Assembly (NCBI RefSeq): GCF_037811135.1 | Contig: NZ_CP149130.1 | Location: forward strand, 2,600,501-2,664,500 | Origin: Aeromonas rivipollensis | GTDB lineage: Bacteria > Pseudomonadota > Gammaproteobacteria > Enterobacterales > Aeromonadaceae | Direction of reading: 5' to 3' | DNA: 64,000 nt | Part shown: positions 29,639-38,953 of the stretch, in pieces | Position numbering within the stretch: the first letter of the stretch is position 1 | How the letters are laid out: every line of letters begins with the position of its first letter | Notes under the pieces: generated by a model | Seen by the model: only the letters and a program-made list of their open reading frames with translations | Told to the model about the DNA's origin: nothing | The model's database searches: none | Program-made: the position numbers and the translations under genes

Positions 29639-30460
29639 ATGATCCCAGGGCACATTCGTTCAGGGCACAGCCGTCGTCATGTCGCGCCAGGCCGGATGCT
29701 GGCCCTGTGGCTAGCCGCGCTGCTGCCCTGCTCTCTGCAGGCAACCGAACGCTGGCAGAGCAACGACTATCTGGTCCAGAGCTTCATGGAAGTCGCCATG
29801 AAGCGAGAATATGGGCATGAGGCTCAGGTACGCTTCTCCCGCTGGCAAGGCCCCATCCGCCTCAAGCTCATCAACGAATTTGGCGACAAGGCGCTGCAGG
29901 CCGAGGTGGTCAAGGTGCAGAGCCAGCATCTGGCCAGGATCACCGGCCACCCCATACAGCTTGTCAACGACAACCCCAATCTCACCCTCATCATGACAAG
30001 GCACCAGCAGATGGCCAGTTGGGCCGGCCGTACCATGCGCCGGGATGACTCTGTCAGCATTGCCCTCAAGGAGGGGATCTGCCTGGCCAATTTCGCCACC
30101 AATGCCCGCTACGAGATCACCCGTGCCACCATCATCATCCCGGTGGACTACAGCCGGGCCAAGGGCCGCTTCCTGGATTGCGTGGTGGAAGAGCTCACCC
30201 AGGTGATGGGGCTGCCCAACGACTCGAACAAGGTGTTTCCCTCCATCTTCAATGACAACAGCATCGACAGCTTCCCCACCGGTCTCGACTATGTGCTGCT
30301 CAAGCTTGCCTATCATCCCGCACTCCGGGCAGGGATGACGGCAGACGAGGTGCGCACTGCCCTGCCCGTTGCCCTCAAGGCGCTTCGCGCCAATGGCGAC
30401 ATCGCAGGGGCCAACCAGCGGGTACAGAGCGGCAGCCTCAAACGTTGGGCCGGGCTCTGA
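29639..30460 (+). CDS. DUF2927 exported protein
   Basis: This 273-residue protein has a basic then hydrophobic N-terminus (LALWLAALLPCSLQA) that is likely a signal peptide. The body matches DUF2927: RWQGPIRL, then CVVEELTQVMGLPNDSNKVFPSIFNDN and LDYVLLKLAYHPALRAGM. Related DUF2927 proteins resemble inactive or unusual metalloproteases. Here the histidine motif is absent (EELTQ). I chose ATG at 29639 because GGAGG lies 5 bp upstream. Function unknown. Confidence 0.75.
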   Translation: MIPGHIRSGHSRRHVAPGRMLALWLAALLPCSLQATERWQSNDYLVQSFMEVAMKREYGHEAQVRFSRWQGPIRLKLINEFGDKALQAEVVKVQSQHLARITGHPIQLVNDNPNLTLIMTRHQQMASWAGRTMRRDDSVSIALKEGICLANFATNARYEITRATIIIPVDYSRAKGRFLDCVVEELTQVMGLPNDSNKVFPSIFNDNSIDSFPTGLDYVLLKLAYHPALRAGMTADEVRTALPVALKALRANGDIAGANQRVQSGSLKRWAGL

Positions 30461-30503
30461 ATCTCCTTGCCAGGCTAAGCGCCCGATCGCCTGCCCACAA
30501 ACA

Positions 30504-30532
30504 CGAAACGCAGCCTTGAGCTGCGTTTCGTT
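30504..30532 (+). terminator. terminator of DUF2927 gene
   Basis: CGAAACGCAGC, loop CTTGA, GCTGCGTTTCG, then TT. An 11-bp perfect stem 43 bp after the stop. It lies between the convergent DUF2927 and dinI-type genes. Confidence 0.75.
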
Positions 30533-30586
30533 CAAACCGGGGAACCTGCCCTGGCCAGGACAGGCAAACCGACAACCGGCCCCTGA

Positions 30587-30841
30587 TCAGGCCTCGGCGC
30601 CTTCTGCCTCCGGCATCCAGCTCTCGGCGTTCTCCCACACTTCCTGCACCATGGTCTCGGCCAGTTCCCTGTCCTCCTTGCTGGCACGGCTGACCGTCAA
30701 GGCCATGGCACTGCCCGGGGCGACTCGCACATGCAGATCAGGGAATCGCTCGCCCAGTTGCTTGAGCAACTCCTGGCGCAGCGCCTCCATGGTCGCAGTG
30801 GGGATCTGATGTTTTCTGTCGATGATGATTTCCAGGCGCAT
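30587..30841 (-). CDS. dinI: DinI-family SOS protein
   Basis: This 84-residue protein matches the DinI family: MRLEIIIDRKHQIPTATMEAL start, LHVRVAPGSAMALTV strand, then SKEDRELAETMVQEVWENAESW. E. coli DinI modulates RecA filaments and UmuD processing. The ATG at 30841 was chosen because GGAG lies 9 bp upstream and the DinI alignment starts here; an ATG at 30856 is an alternative. A perfect LexA box sits just upstream. Confidence 0.88.
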   Translation of the reverse strand: MRLEIIIDRKHQIPTATMEALRQELLKQLGERFPDLHVRVAPGSAMALTVSRASKEDRELAETMVQEVWENAESWMPEAEGAEA

Positions 30842-30865
30842 AGGATAGGTCTCCATGATGATGGA

Positions 30866-30881
30866 CTGTATTTTTATACAG
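30866..30881. promoter_or_regulatory. LexA (SOS) box
   Basis: CTGTATTTTTATACAG fits the CTGT-N8-ACAG consensus exactly, with the flanking TA/TA extending the palindrome. It lies 25 bp upstream of the dinI start, where LexA would block its promoter. Confidence 0.93.
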
Positions 30882-31065
30882 TAAAAACCAAAAGTAAAGG
30901 CTGAGCTTCTCGTTCCCCTTCCATCGCTCAACAATCCATCGCTCTCCCCTTTCATCACCATATCCGCATTCCCTCCCGCCCCTTACCTGAACGCGCTCCA
31001 TCCTGCCTGGCTACCTCGGGAGAAAAAATGGTTGATATTGGTTCTCATCCATCGCATCATAAACC

Positions 31066-31084
31066 AGTGTTATAACATAACACT
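31066..31084. promoter_or_regulatory. Zur box
   Basis: AGTGTTATAACATAACACT has 8-bp arms that pair and a core one mismatch from GTTATA-N-TATAAC, the gammaproteobacterial Zur operator. It ends 10 bp before the rpmE2 start, so zinc-loaded Zur would shut off this pair. Confidence 0.85.
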
Positions 31085-31094
31085 CGAGACAATC

Positions 31095-31364
31095 ATGCGC
31101 CCCAACATTCACCCTGAATACCGCAAGGTCCTGTTTCACGATCTGGCCAGCAACACCTGCTTCCTGATCGGATCCACCTTGCAGACCGATCGCACCAAGC
31201 AATGGGAAGATGGCAACACCTATCCCTATGTGACGCTGGATGTCTCCAGTGCCTCCCACCCCTTCTATACCGGCAAGCAGAAGCAGGTCGGCAAGGAAGG
31301 CCAGGTAGCCCGCTTCGGTCAACGATTCGGCCAATTCTTCAACAAAGGAAAAGAGAAATCATGA
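31095..31364 (+). CDS. rpmE2: 50S ribosomal protein L31 type B (zinc-free)
   Basis: This 89-residue alternative L31 lacks the CxxC zinc motifs of the standard protein. It begins [20 protein letters not shown] and has the type B signature [12 protein letters not shown]. During zinc shortage it replaces the zinc-bearing L31 and frees zinc. It overlaps rpmJ2 by four bases (ATGA) and lies directly behind a Zur box. Confidence 0.95.
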   Translation: MRPNIHPEYRKVLFHDLASNTCFLIGSTLQTDRTKQWEDGNTYPYVTLDVSSASHPFYTGKQKQVGKEGQVARFGQRFGQFFNKGKEKS

Positions 31365-31486
31365 AAGTGCTCGCCTCCCTGAAATCAGCCAAGTCACGTC
31401 ACCCGGATTGCCAGGTCGTTCGTCGACGCGGCAGGCTGTTCGTGATCTGCAAGAGCAATCCCAGATTCAAGGCTCGCCAGGGCTGA
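31361..31486 (+). CDS. rpmJ2: 50S ribosomal protein L36 type B (zinc-free)
   Basis: This 41-residue alternative L36 reads [20 protein letters not shown], then [19 protein letters not shown]. The standard four zinc ligands (three cysteines and a histidine) are not kept in their usual spacing. Its start overlaps the rpmE2 stop (ATGA), so both are made together under Zur control. Confidence 0.95.
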   Translation: MKVLASLKSAKSRHPDCQVVRRRGRLFVICKSNPRFKARQG

Positions 31487-31554
31487 TCGCCCCCCTGCCC
31501 TTCGTGGATAACACCAGCCCTCATCACGAGGGCTTTGTCATCTCTGGGTTCTTC

Positions 31555-32466
31555 TCACAACGGGGTGGCGCACTTGCGGTATTCGGTGGGGCTGACCCCG
31601 ACCCGCTTTCGGAACACCCGGGAGAAGTAGAGCTGATCGTCATAACCCACCTGCTGGCCTATGGTGGCCACCGACATGGGGGTGGTCTGCAGCAGCAGCT
31701 TGGCCCGCATGATCCGCTGATCCTCGCGCCAGCGCACTATGCTCACCCCCACCTGCTCGCGGAACAGGTGGGCGAGGCGCGAGGGGGACAAGAAGACCTG
31801 CTCCGCCAGCGCCTCCACCGAGATCTCGGCACAGAGCGACTCGCTCAGGATCTGGCACGCCTGGTGAACTCTGTGATCTATGGTGGGGTAGGCACTGAGG
31901 GAAGAGGCCTCGTAGCAGCGAATGAGCAGCCGCTCCAGCAGGTTCATGGCCAGCTGTTCCGACATGGGTCTGAGCTGCTGGTGGGTCTCTTCGATGTCGA
32001 GGAAGAGGGCGTCAAATTCGGCGAGCAACTGGCTGTCCGCCAGTTGCAGACGCCCCACCCGCTCCGTCACCTGAGGCCACTTGAGCCAGTCGGCCCAATA
32101 GGCCCTCGGCCGGAAATAGACCCAGCGGTGATACCACTCCCGGGCATCCGGCGCCCGGCCGTAATAGTGCACGGCCGCAGGCGGGAACAGCAGCAGGTCG
32201 CCGGGCTCCACGGTGAAGGCCTGATCCCCCTGAAAGATCTGCCCCTTGCCCCTGATGGTCAGGTTGACGATGAAACCCTTCATGCCCTGGGGGCGGTCGA
32301 TGATGAAGTCGAGGGCGCTCCCCTGCTCTATGGGGGTCATGCCCGAGACCAGGAAGACGTCGAAGGCGTAGCCCGGCAACAGGGGATTGAGTTGTTTCGG
32401 CTTCTCTTTTTGCATCGAAGACATGGCGGAAAACAGCGCTTGGGTAAAAAAATCGGCTTGGGCCAT
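31555..32466 (-). CDS. araC: arabinose operon regulator AraC
   Basis: This 303-residue regulator aligns with E. coli Ara[66 protein letters not shown] in the arabinose-binding domain, and [15 protein letters not shown] plus [16 protein letters not shown] in the double helix-turn-helix. It binds L-arabinose and switches ara promoters from repression to activation. I chose ATG at 32466; a TTG at 32490 would add eight residues. It is downstream of araH rather than next to araB as in E. coli. Confidence 0.93.
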   Translation of the reverse strand: MAQADFFTQALFSAMSSMQKEKPKQLNPLLPGYAFDVFLVSGMTPIEQGSALDFIIDRPQGMKGFIVNLTIRGKGQIFQGDQAFTVEPGDLLLFPPAAVHYYGRAPDAREWYHRWVYFRPRAYWADWLKWPQVTERVGRLQLADSQLLAEFDALFLDIEETHQQLRPMSEQLAMNLLERLLIRCYEASSLSAYPTIDHRVHQACQILSESLCAEISVEALAEQVFLSPSRLAHLFREQVGVSIVRWREDQRIMRAKLLLQTTPMSVATIGQQVGYDDQLYFSRVFRKRVGVSPTEYRKCATPL

Positions 32467-32598
32467 TGTAGAGATCCGGCGTTGGAACAACCTATTTTCG
32501 CAAGCGGCCTGATGTGAATTTATTGAACTGGCTCACAGCTTGCTTGAAGGAGGCACCAGGCCAGCGAGGGCCAACCCGGTGCCGGAGGGAGCAAGAGA

Positions 32599-33600
32599 TC
32601 AGACGCGCGCCTTGCGCACCTGCTTGTAGCGGTCGAACAGCACGGCGGCGAGCAGGATGAGGCCGCGCACCACGTACTGGGCGAAGGGGGAGATGTTGAG
32701 CAGGTTCATGGCGTTCTCCATCAGCCCCAAAATCAGCACACCGGCGATGATGTAGGAGATCTTGCCAATCCCCCCCTTCATGGAGACCCCACCCAGCACG
32801 CAGGCGGAGATCACCACCAGCTCGAAGCCGATGGAGGTCATGGGCTGTCCCGAGGTCATGCGCGAGGCGAGTATGATGCCCGCAATGGAGGCGATCAGCC
32901 CGGTCATGGTGAAGATGATGATCTTGGTGCGCACCACGTTGACCCCGGCGAGGCGCGCGGCCTCCTCGTTGCCCCCCATGGCCAGGGTGTTGCGGCCGAA
33001 GGTGGTCTTGTTGAGCAGCAGGCCGAACAGCACGAAGCAGAGCGCCGTCAGCCAGACCGGGGTCGGGATCCCGAGCAGGGCGGAGTTGCCGAGCTCGAAG
33101 AAGCCCTCTTCCACTATGCCGACCGCCTTGCCGTCCGAGATGATGTAGCCCACCCCGCGCGCCATCTGCATGGTGGCCAGGGTGGTGATGAGGGCGTTGA
33201 TCTTGAATTTGGCCACCACTATGCCGTTGATGAGGCCAAACAGCACCCCCACCGACATGCCGGCCAGGATGCCGACCGTGATGCTCTCGGTGGCGTTGAT
33301 GCCCACGGCGCAGGCGACGCCGGAGCAGGCCACCACGGATCCGACCGACATGTCGAATTCCCCTGAGGCGAGGCAGAACAGCATGCCGCAGGCCACCATG
33401 CCCGACATGGAGACGGCGAGCCCCAGGCCGCGCATGTTGATCAGGCTGGCGAAGTTGGGCACCAGCGCGCAGGCCAGCAGGAACAGGATGGCGAAGATCA
33501 CCAGCATGCCGTACTGATCCCAGACGCGGGCCAGTTGTACTCTGGAGCCGGTGGCCGCAGGGACTGTCGCGGCCTGACCGGCAGAGGTAGTTGTTGTCAT
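32599..33600 (-). CDS. araH: L-arabinose ABC transporter permease
   Basis: This 333-residue inner-membrane permease has about 8-10 hydrophobic segments and the ribose/arabinose-type signature GEFDMSVGSVVACSGV and AGVNVVRTK. It matches AraH. The start ATG at 33600 (MTTTTSAGQAATVP) has AGGAG about 8 bp upstream. It lies 50 bp after araG and ends the araFGH unit, which imports arabinose in three parts: binding protein, ATPase, permease. Confidence 0.95.
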   Translation of the reverse strand: MTTTTSAGQAATVPAATGSRVQLARVWDQYGMLVIFAILFLLACALVPNFASLINMRGLGLAVSMSGMVACGMLFCLASGEFDMSVGSVVACSGVACAVGINATESITVGILAGMSVGVLFGLINGIVVAKFKINALITTLATMQMARGVGYIISDGKAVGIVEEGFFELGNSALLGIPTPVWLTALCFVLFGLLLNKTTFGRNTLAMGGNEEAARLAGVNVVRTKIIIFTMTGLIASIAGIILASRMTSGQPMTSIGFELVVISACVLGGVSMKGGIGKISYIIAGVLILGLMENAMNLLNISPFAQYVVRGLILLAAVLFDRYKQVRKARV

Positions 33601-33650
33601 GGTATTTCTCCTAAAAAATCTGGGTGCTATCCCGTTGCAGTCACGGGGGA

Positions 33651-35147
33651 TTAACGGGCCGGCATGGCCAGATTGAGTGCCTTGACCTCGTCGGCCTCGT
33701 CGTGGGAGAGCTCCCCTGCTATCACCCCCTCCCGCATGACCATGATCCGGTCCGCGATGCCCAGCACCTCCGGCAGCTCGCTCGAGACCACCACCACGGC
33801 GATGCCCACCTTGGCCAGATCGTAAATCACGTTGTAAATCTCGTTCTTTGCCCCGACGTCTATGCCGCGGGTCGGCTCGTCGAGCAAAATCACCTTCATG
33901 TCTTCGGAGAGCCAGCGCCCCAGAATGGCCTTCTGCTGATTGCCGCCGGAGAGGTTCATGATGACCTGATGGGGGGACGGGGTCTTGACCCTCATGTCGC
34001 GGATCCTGAGCCTCGCGTTCTCGTCCTCCCATTTCTGGTTGATCCAGAAGCCCCCCCACGCCTTGTGGCGGCGGGCACTGATGTTGATGTTCTCCTGCAC
34101 CGAGTGGATGGGGATGATGCCGAGGGCCTTTCTGTCCTCGGTACAGAGCATGATGCCGCTGTGAATGGCGTCGATGGGGTTGCGGATGGGCACCGGCTTG
34201 CCAAACACGGCAATCTCGCCCCCACGCGCCTTCTCGGCACCGAAGACAAGCTTCATCAGCTCGCTGCGACCGGCCCCCACCAGCCCGAAGATCCCGAGGA
34301 TCTCCCCCCGTTTCACCTCGAACGACACCGGCGCCTTGAGTCCCGGCCCCATCAGGTTCTCCACCTTGAGGCCCACTTCTCCTAGCTGTCTCGGGCTGTA
34401 GCCATAGATGTCGGTCAGATCCCGCCCCACCATGGTCTTGACCAGCAGATCCCGGTCCACCTCGGCCATGGAGGCGAAGGTGCGTACGAACTGGCCATCC
34501 TTGAACACGGTGATGGCATCGCACAGGGCGAAGATCTCGTCCATGCGGTGGGAGACATAGAGAATGACCTTGCCCTCGTCCCGCAACTGGCGAATGACCC
34601 GAAACAGCTGATCTATCTCGCGGGACGACAGGCTGCTGGTCGGCTCGTCGAAGGCGATGACGCTGGCATCCCGGGTCAGGGCCTTGGCGATCTCCACCAT
34701 CTGCCATTGCCCGAGGGACAGGTACTTGAGCGGTGTCTCGGGGGAGACGTCCATGCCGAGGCGCGCCAGCTGTCTCGCCGCATCCTGATAGAGCTTCTCC
34801 CGATCGATGACGCCGCGCCGGGTGGGCAGCTGGCCGAGGTAGATGTTCTCGGCGATGGTCATCTCGGGGACCAGATGCAACTCCTGATAGATGATGGCGA
34901 TCCCGCTCTCCAGGGCATCGACCGTGTCTTGAAACACCTTCTCCTGGCCGGCCAGCTTCATCACCCCTGTGGTGGGCGCCTGAAAGCCGCTCAGGATCTT
35001 GAGCAGGGTGGATTTGCCCGCGCCGTTCTCCCCCATCAGCGCGTGCACCGAGCCCTGCTGGCAGGAGAAGGAGACGTTCTGCAGCGCCTTGACGCCGGGG
35101 AACTCCTTGCTGATGCCGCAAAACTCCAGATAAGGAACCTGATTCAT
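33651..35147 (-). CDS. araG: L-arabinose ABC transporter ATP-binding protein
   Basis: This 498-residue protein has two ABC domains in tandem, as in AraG/RbsA. The first has Walker [11 protein letters not shown] near residue 38 and signature [12 protein letters not shown]. The second lacks a strict Walker A ([10 protein letters not shown]) and has [12 protein letters not shown] with [12 protein letters not shown] chose ATG at 35147 with GGAG upstream; the longer frame to 35171 is unlikely. It is 74 bp downstream of araF. Confidence 0.95.
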   Translation of the reverse strand: MNQVPYLEFCGISKEFPGVKALQNVSFSCQQGSVHALMGENGAGKSTLLKILSGFQAPTTGVMKLAGQEKVFQDTVDALESGIAIIYQELHLVPEMTIAENIYLGQLPTRRGVIDREKLYQDAARQLARLGMDVSPETPLKYLSLGQWQMVEIAKALTRDASVIAFDEPTSSLSSREIDQLFRVIRQLRDEGKVILYVSHRMDEIFALCDAITVFKDGQFVRTFASMAEVDRDLLVKTMVGRDLTDIYGYSPRQLGEVGLKVENLMGPGLKAPVSFEVKRGEILGIFGLVGAGRSELMKLVFGAEKARGGEIAVFGKPVPIRNPIDAIHSGIMLCTEDRKALGIIPIHSVQENINISARRHKAWGGFWINQKWEDENARLRIRDMRVKTPSPHQVIMNLSGGNQQKAILGRWLSEDMKVILLDEPTRGIDVGAKNEIYNVIYDLAKVGIAVVVVSSELPEVLGIADRIMVMREGVIAGELSHDEADEVKALNLAMPAR

Positions 35148-35221
35148 GTGTTCACTCCAGCCAACCGGCATGACGCCACTGCGTCATGCCGGTCTCGGTG
35201 TCAGGGTTTAAATGGCGTCAA

Positions 35222-36205
35222 TCACAGACCTTTCTTCTGCAGCTCGACCTTGAAGTTGTCGCGGGTGATGAGCACCACATCGGTCACTTCGGTGAACTTG
35301 GCAGGCTCGGTGCCATTGACGACCCAGTCATGGAGCATCTGGATGCTCTTGTAACCGTGCACGTCCGGGCTTGGCAGCAGGGAGCCGAGGAAGCCGGTGG
35401 CGCTGGACTTGGAGAGCTCGTTCACCGCATCCACCCCGTTGATGCCGATGCCGATGACGTTCTCGGCCTTGAAGCCCTGCCCTTCGGTGGCACGAACGCC
35501 GCCGAGCACCGTATTGTCATTCATGCCGACGATGAGCCAGTTTTTGACCTCGGGGTGCTGCACCAGCATGGAGTTGGCGGCATCCAGGGCCCCCGGAATG
35601 TCGTTGGCCTTGGTAGGAGAGCGGTAGATCTGGCCTTCGGGGAAACCGGCGGCCTTGAGCGCCCCCAGGGAGCCTTCGACCCGGCGACGGGCGGTATCCA
35701 GCTCATCGGCAGTGATGGCGAGCACCCCGGTAGCCTTCAGGTCCCACTGGCGTTTTTGCATCTCCTTGTAGAGCTCCTGGCCCTGGCGCTCGCCTATCTT
35801 GGTGGCGGCCATCATCACCAGGGGCACCTGCTCCATGGGCAGCCCCTTGGCGTTGACGAACTGGTCATCCACAGTGATGACTTTCAGATCCATGCTGTTG
35901 GCCTTGGCCATGATGGCGGCCCCGAGCTTGGGGTCCGGGGTGCAGATGACGAAACCCTTGGCGCCATTGGCCGCCAGGCTGTCGATGGCATTGAGGGTCT
36001 TCTCCCCATCGGGCACGGCTATCTTGATCACCTCGAAACCGAGATCCTTGCCCGCCTTGTCGGCGAAGTTCCATTCGGTCTGGAACCAGGGCTCTTCCGG
36101 TTGCTTGACCAGGTAGCCCAGCTTCAGCGCCTCGGCCGAGAAAGCAGAATTTGCCATACCAAGGGCAAACCCCATCGCGATCATGCCTTTAACGATTTTG
36201 TTCAT
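35222..36205 (-). CDS. araF: L-arabinose-binding periplasmic protein
   Basis: This 327-residue secreted protein has a signal peptide (MNKIVKGMIAMGFALGMANSAFSAEA, cleavage after AFSA). It has the type 1 sugar-binding fold: LKLGYLVKQPEEPWFQTEW, then VICTPDPKLGAAI and VGMNDNTVLGGVRATEGQGF. It captures L-arabinose and delivers it to AraHG. The ATG at 36205 is preceded by GGAGA. Divergent from araB across a shared control region. Confidence 0.95.
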   Translation of the reverse strand: MNKIVKGMIAMGFALGMANSAFSAEALKLGYLVKQPEEPWFQTEWNFADKAGKDLGFEVIKIAVPDGEKTLNAIDSLAANGAKGFVICTPDPKLGAAIMAKANSMDLKVITVDDQFVNAKGLPMEQVPLVMMAATKIGERQGQELYKEMQKRQWDLKATGVLAITADELDTARRRVEGSLGALKAAGFPEGQIYRSPTKANDIPGALDAANSMLVQHPEVKNWLIVGMNDNTVLGGVRATEGQGFKAENVIGIGINGVDAVNELSKSSATGFLGSLLPSPDVHGYKSIQMLHDWVVNGTEPAKFTEVTDVVLITRDNFKVELQKKGL

Positions 36206-36336
36206 GCGAGTGTCTCCAGATGTTCCATCAATCCATGTATCCATGAAACGCAGCCATTGGGTCCATTCCTCTGACCGCCACATAAAAACATGTCCAAACA
36301 TGACGTTATTGTTGTTGCTAGATGAGCGAACCAAGT

Positions 36337-36352
36337 TGTAATCGTTTTCACA
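36337..36352. promoter_or_regulatory. CRP-type site in ara control region
   Basis: TGTAATCGTTTTCACA fits TGTGA-N6-TCACA with one mismatch. It sits centrally between araF and araB, where one CRP dimer could serve both promoters. Confidence 0.6.
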
Positions 36353-36462
36353 TGGAAAAATGGAGAGCAGGATCACGCCATGAGATTGCAGCCATTTTGT
36401 CTATATATTTAGCAAAATCGTTACATACGGAATCCTCGACAAGGGTCACCCTCTTGCGCTTG

Positions 36463-36479
36463 TAGCGTTTAAATCCATA
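36463..36479 (+). promoter_or_regulatory. AraC half-site (araI1-like)
   Basis: TAGCGTTTAAATCCATA matches the E. coli consensus TAGC-N7-TCCATA perfectly. It lies 88 bp upstream of the araB start in the activating orientation. A second half-site 4 bp downstream is at best weak. Confidence 0.82.
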
Positions 36480-36566
36480 TTTCCAGCAGCCAATGGCTAA
36501 CCGTCCGTCCGGTGCATCTCCTATGGTTCCTCCCCAGTTACCCCTCATTGATGGTCAGGAGCACAT

Positions 36567-38243
36567 ATGTCTGAGCACATCGTCATCGGACTCGATTTCG
36601 GCAGCGACTCGGTCAGGGCACTCGCCGTGCGCTGCCAGGACGGCGCCGAGCTGGCGACCCATGTCGTCTATTACCCACGCTGGCAGGCCGGCCACTACTG
36701 CCAGCCGGTCAACAACCAGTTCCGCCACCACCCCCTCGACTATCTGGAGTCCATGGAGCAGGCGGTGGTGGCGGTGGTGAGCCAGCTCACCCCGGCCCAG
36801 CGAACCGCCGTGCGCGGCATAGGGGTGGACAGCACAGGCTCCACACCGGCCCCCATCGATGAGGAAGGGCGCGTGCTGGCCCTGCGCCCAGAATTTGCCG
36901 ACAACCCCAACGCCATGTTCGTGCTGTGGAAGGATCACACCGCCATCGAGGAGGCCGAGGCCATCACGGCCCTGTGCCACGGCGGCCAGTTCCCCGACTA
37001 CAGCCGCTACATAGGCGGCATCTACTCCTCCGAGTGGTTCTGGGCCAAGATACTGCACGTCTCCCGAGCCGATGCGGCAGTGCGCGCCGCCGCCTGCAAC
37101 TGGGTCGAGCTGTGCGACTGGGTGCCCGCCATACTGAGCGGCACCCAGGCTCCGGCGACCCTCAAGCGCGGGCGCTGCGCCGCCGGTCACAAGTCCCTCT
37201 GGCACCCGAGCTGGGGCGGCCTGCCCGCCGCCGACTTTCTCAATGCGCTTGATCCGCTGCTGACCCAGGATCTCGACTTCCCCCTCTTTACCGACAGCTG
37301 GACCGCCGATCTGCCGGTCGGCACCCTGACCCCGGAGTGGGCGGAGCGGCTGCACCTCTCCTGCGAGGTGGTGATCGCCGGCGGTGCCTTCGACTGCCAC
37401 ATGGGGGCCGTGGGGGCCGGGGCCGGCAACAATGCCCTGGTCAAGGTGATAGGCACCTCCACCTGCGACATCCTTATCGCCGATGAGGCCACCATCGGTG
37501 ATCGTGCCATTGCCGGGATCTGCGGCCAGGTGGACGGCAGCGTGGTGCCGGGCAGGGTGGGACTGGAGGCGGGGCAATCGGCCTTCGGCGACATCTATGC
37601 CTGGTATCAGCGCCAGCTCGGCTGGCCGCTGGAGAGCCTCGCCGCCCAATACCCCGAGCTTCGTACCGCCATCGAGGCCCACAAGCGGGAGCTGTTGCCG
37701 AGCCTCGCCGCCGCCTGGGATCAGCAGCGCGATCTCGCCCACCTGCCAGTGGTGCTCGACTGGTTCAACGGCCGACGCACCCCTTATGCCAACCAGCGCC
37801 TGCAGGGCACCCTCACGGGCATCAACCTCGGCACCGATGCGCCTGACCTGTTCGGCGCCCTGGTGGCTTCCACCGCCTTCGGGGCCCGCAGCATCATGGA
37901 GTGTTTGACCAGCCAGCAGGTGCCGGTGGAGCAGGTGATTGCCCTTGGCGGCATCGCCCGCAAATCAACGACCGTGATGCAGACCTGCGCCGATGTGATG
38001 AACAGGCCCATCCAGGTGGTGGCCTCGGATCAGTGCTGCGCCCTGGGGGCGGCCATCTTTGCCGCCGTGGCGGCCGGGATCCATGGTGATGTGGCGGATG
38101 CCCAGCACCACATGGCGAGCGCCGTGGAGCGCACCCACCAGCCGGATCCGGCGCGGGTCGCCGAATACGAGCGGCTCTACCAGCGTTACCTCGCCTGGGG
38201 CGCCGCAGCCGAGCCCCTCTACAACCGGGAGGTACCGGCATGA
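36567..38243 (+). CDS. araB: ribulokinase
   Basis: This 558-residue FGGY-family kinase phosphorylates L-ribulose. It begins [16 protein letters not shown] (ATP-binding, near residue 6) and has [12 protein letters not shown] near 89, [14 protein letters not shown] and [19 protein letters not shown] near the end. E. coli AraB has 566 residues. The stop overlaps the araD start by four bases (ATGA). It is the first gene of araBDA, downstream of the AraC half-site. Confidence 0.96.
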   Translation: MSEHIVIGLDFGSDSVRALAVRCQDGAELATHVVYYPRWQAGHYCQPVNNQFRHHPLDYLESMEQAVVAVVSQLTPAQRTAVRGIGVDSTGSTPAPIDEEGRVLALRPEFADNPNAMFVLWKDHTAIEEAEAITALCHGGQFPDYSRYIGGIYSSEWFWAKILHVSRADAAVRAAACNWVELCDWVPAILSGTQAPATLKRGRCAAGHKSLWHPSWGGLPAADFLNALDPLLTQDLDFPLFTDSWTADLPVGTLTPEWAERLHLSCEVVIAGGAFDCHMGAVGAGAGNNALVKVIGTSTCDILIADEATIGDRAIAGICGQVDGSVVPGRVGLEAGQSAFGDIYAWYQRQLGWPLESLAAQYPELRTAIEAHKRELLPSLAAAWDQQRDLAHLPVVLDWFNGRRTPYANQRLQGTLTGINLGTDAPDLFGALVASTAFGARSIMECLTSQQVPVEQVIALGGIARKSTTVMQTCADVMNRPIQVVASDQCCALGAAIFAAVAAGIHGDVADAQHHMASAVERTHQPDPARVAEYERLYQRYLAWGAAAEPLYNREVPA

Positions 38244-38938
38244 GCCTCAACACCCTCAAGGAGCAGGTGCTCGCCGCCAACCTGGATCTGCCGCGCCACG
38301 GTCTGGTGACTTTCACCTGGGGCAACGTGAGTGGCATAGACCGGGAACAGGGTCTGGTGGTCATCAAGCCGAGCGGCGTCAGCTACGAGCGGATGCGGGT
38401 CGAGGACATGGTGGTGCTGGATCTCGCGGGCAAGCAGGTGGAAGGATCCTTGCGCCCCTCCTCCGACACCGCCACCCACCTGGTGCTCTATCGCACCTAT
38501 TCCGAACTTGGCGGCGTGGTGCACACCCACTCCACCCACGCCACCGCCTGGGCCCAGGCCGGACGCCCCATTCCCATTTTCGGCACCACCCAGGCCGACT
38601 ACTTCAACGGCGAGATCCCCTGCTCCCGCCTGCTCACCCCGGGGGAGGTCGAGGAGGACTACGAGGGGCTGACCGGTCATCTCATCGTCGAGACGCTCAG
38701 GCAGACCCCCATCCTCACCATGCCGGGGGTGCTGGTGGCCAATCACGGCCCCTTCAGCTGGGGCAAGAGCGCCGATGACGCTGTACACAACGCCGTGGTG
38801 CTGGAAGAGGTGGCCCGCATGGCCTGGCTCACCGGCCAGATCAACCCAGCGGCCCGCCCCCTGCCCCATTACCTGCTGGAGAAGCACTACCAGCGCAAAC
38901 ATGGCAAACACGCCTATTACGGCCAGACAAAAGCGTAA
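38240..38938 (+). CDS. araD: L-ribulose-5-phosphate 4-epimerase
   Basis: This 232-residue class II aldolase-fold enzyme converts L-ribulose 5-phosphate to D-xylulose 5-phosphate. The zinc ligands are visible in [10 protein letters not shown] near residue 95 and in the later [10 protein letters not shown]. The N-terminal GNVSGID motif binds phosphate. Its length matches E. coli AraD (231). It overlaps araB and is followed by araA 15 bp later, so the order is B-D-A rather than the E. coli B-A-D. Confidence 0.96.
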   Translation: MSLNTLKEQVLAANLDLPRHGLVTFTWGNVSGIDREQGLVVIKPSGVSYERMRVEDMVVLDLAGKQVEGSLRPSSDTATHLVLYRTYSELGGVVHTHSTHATAWAQAGRPIPIFGTTQADYFNGEIPCSRLLTPGEVEEDYEGLTGHLIVETLRQTPILTMPGVLVANHGPFSWGKSADDAVHNAVVLEEVARMAWLTGQINPAARPLPHYLLEKHYQRKHGKHAYYGQTKA

Positions 38939-38953
38939 AAAGAGGACACCAAG

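Larger units (their letters stand above)
36206..36566. promoter_or_regulatory. divergent araF-araB control region
   Basis: A 361-bp region between the outward-facing araFGH and araBDA units. It contains a CRP-type site near the middle and one perfect AraC half-site near the araB end, listed separately. Repeated ATCCATG elements at 36223-36247 may be further AraC contacts on the araF side, but they do not fit the full consensus. Confidence 0.75.

Noticed and set aside
33601-35121. Long minus-strand extension of araH through the araG region
   Set aside because: The extension is araG read in another frame. The araH start at 33600 has a ribosome site and matches AraH.
36484-36500. Second AraC half-site (araI2)
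   Set aside because: The sequence at the expected 21-bp spacing matches TAGC-N7-TCCATA poorly.
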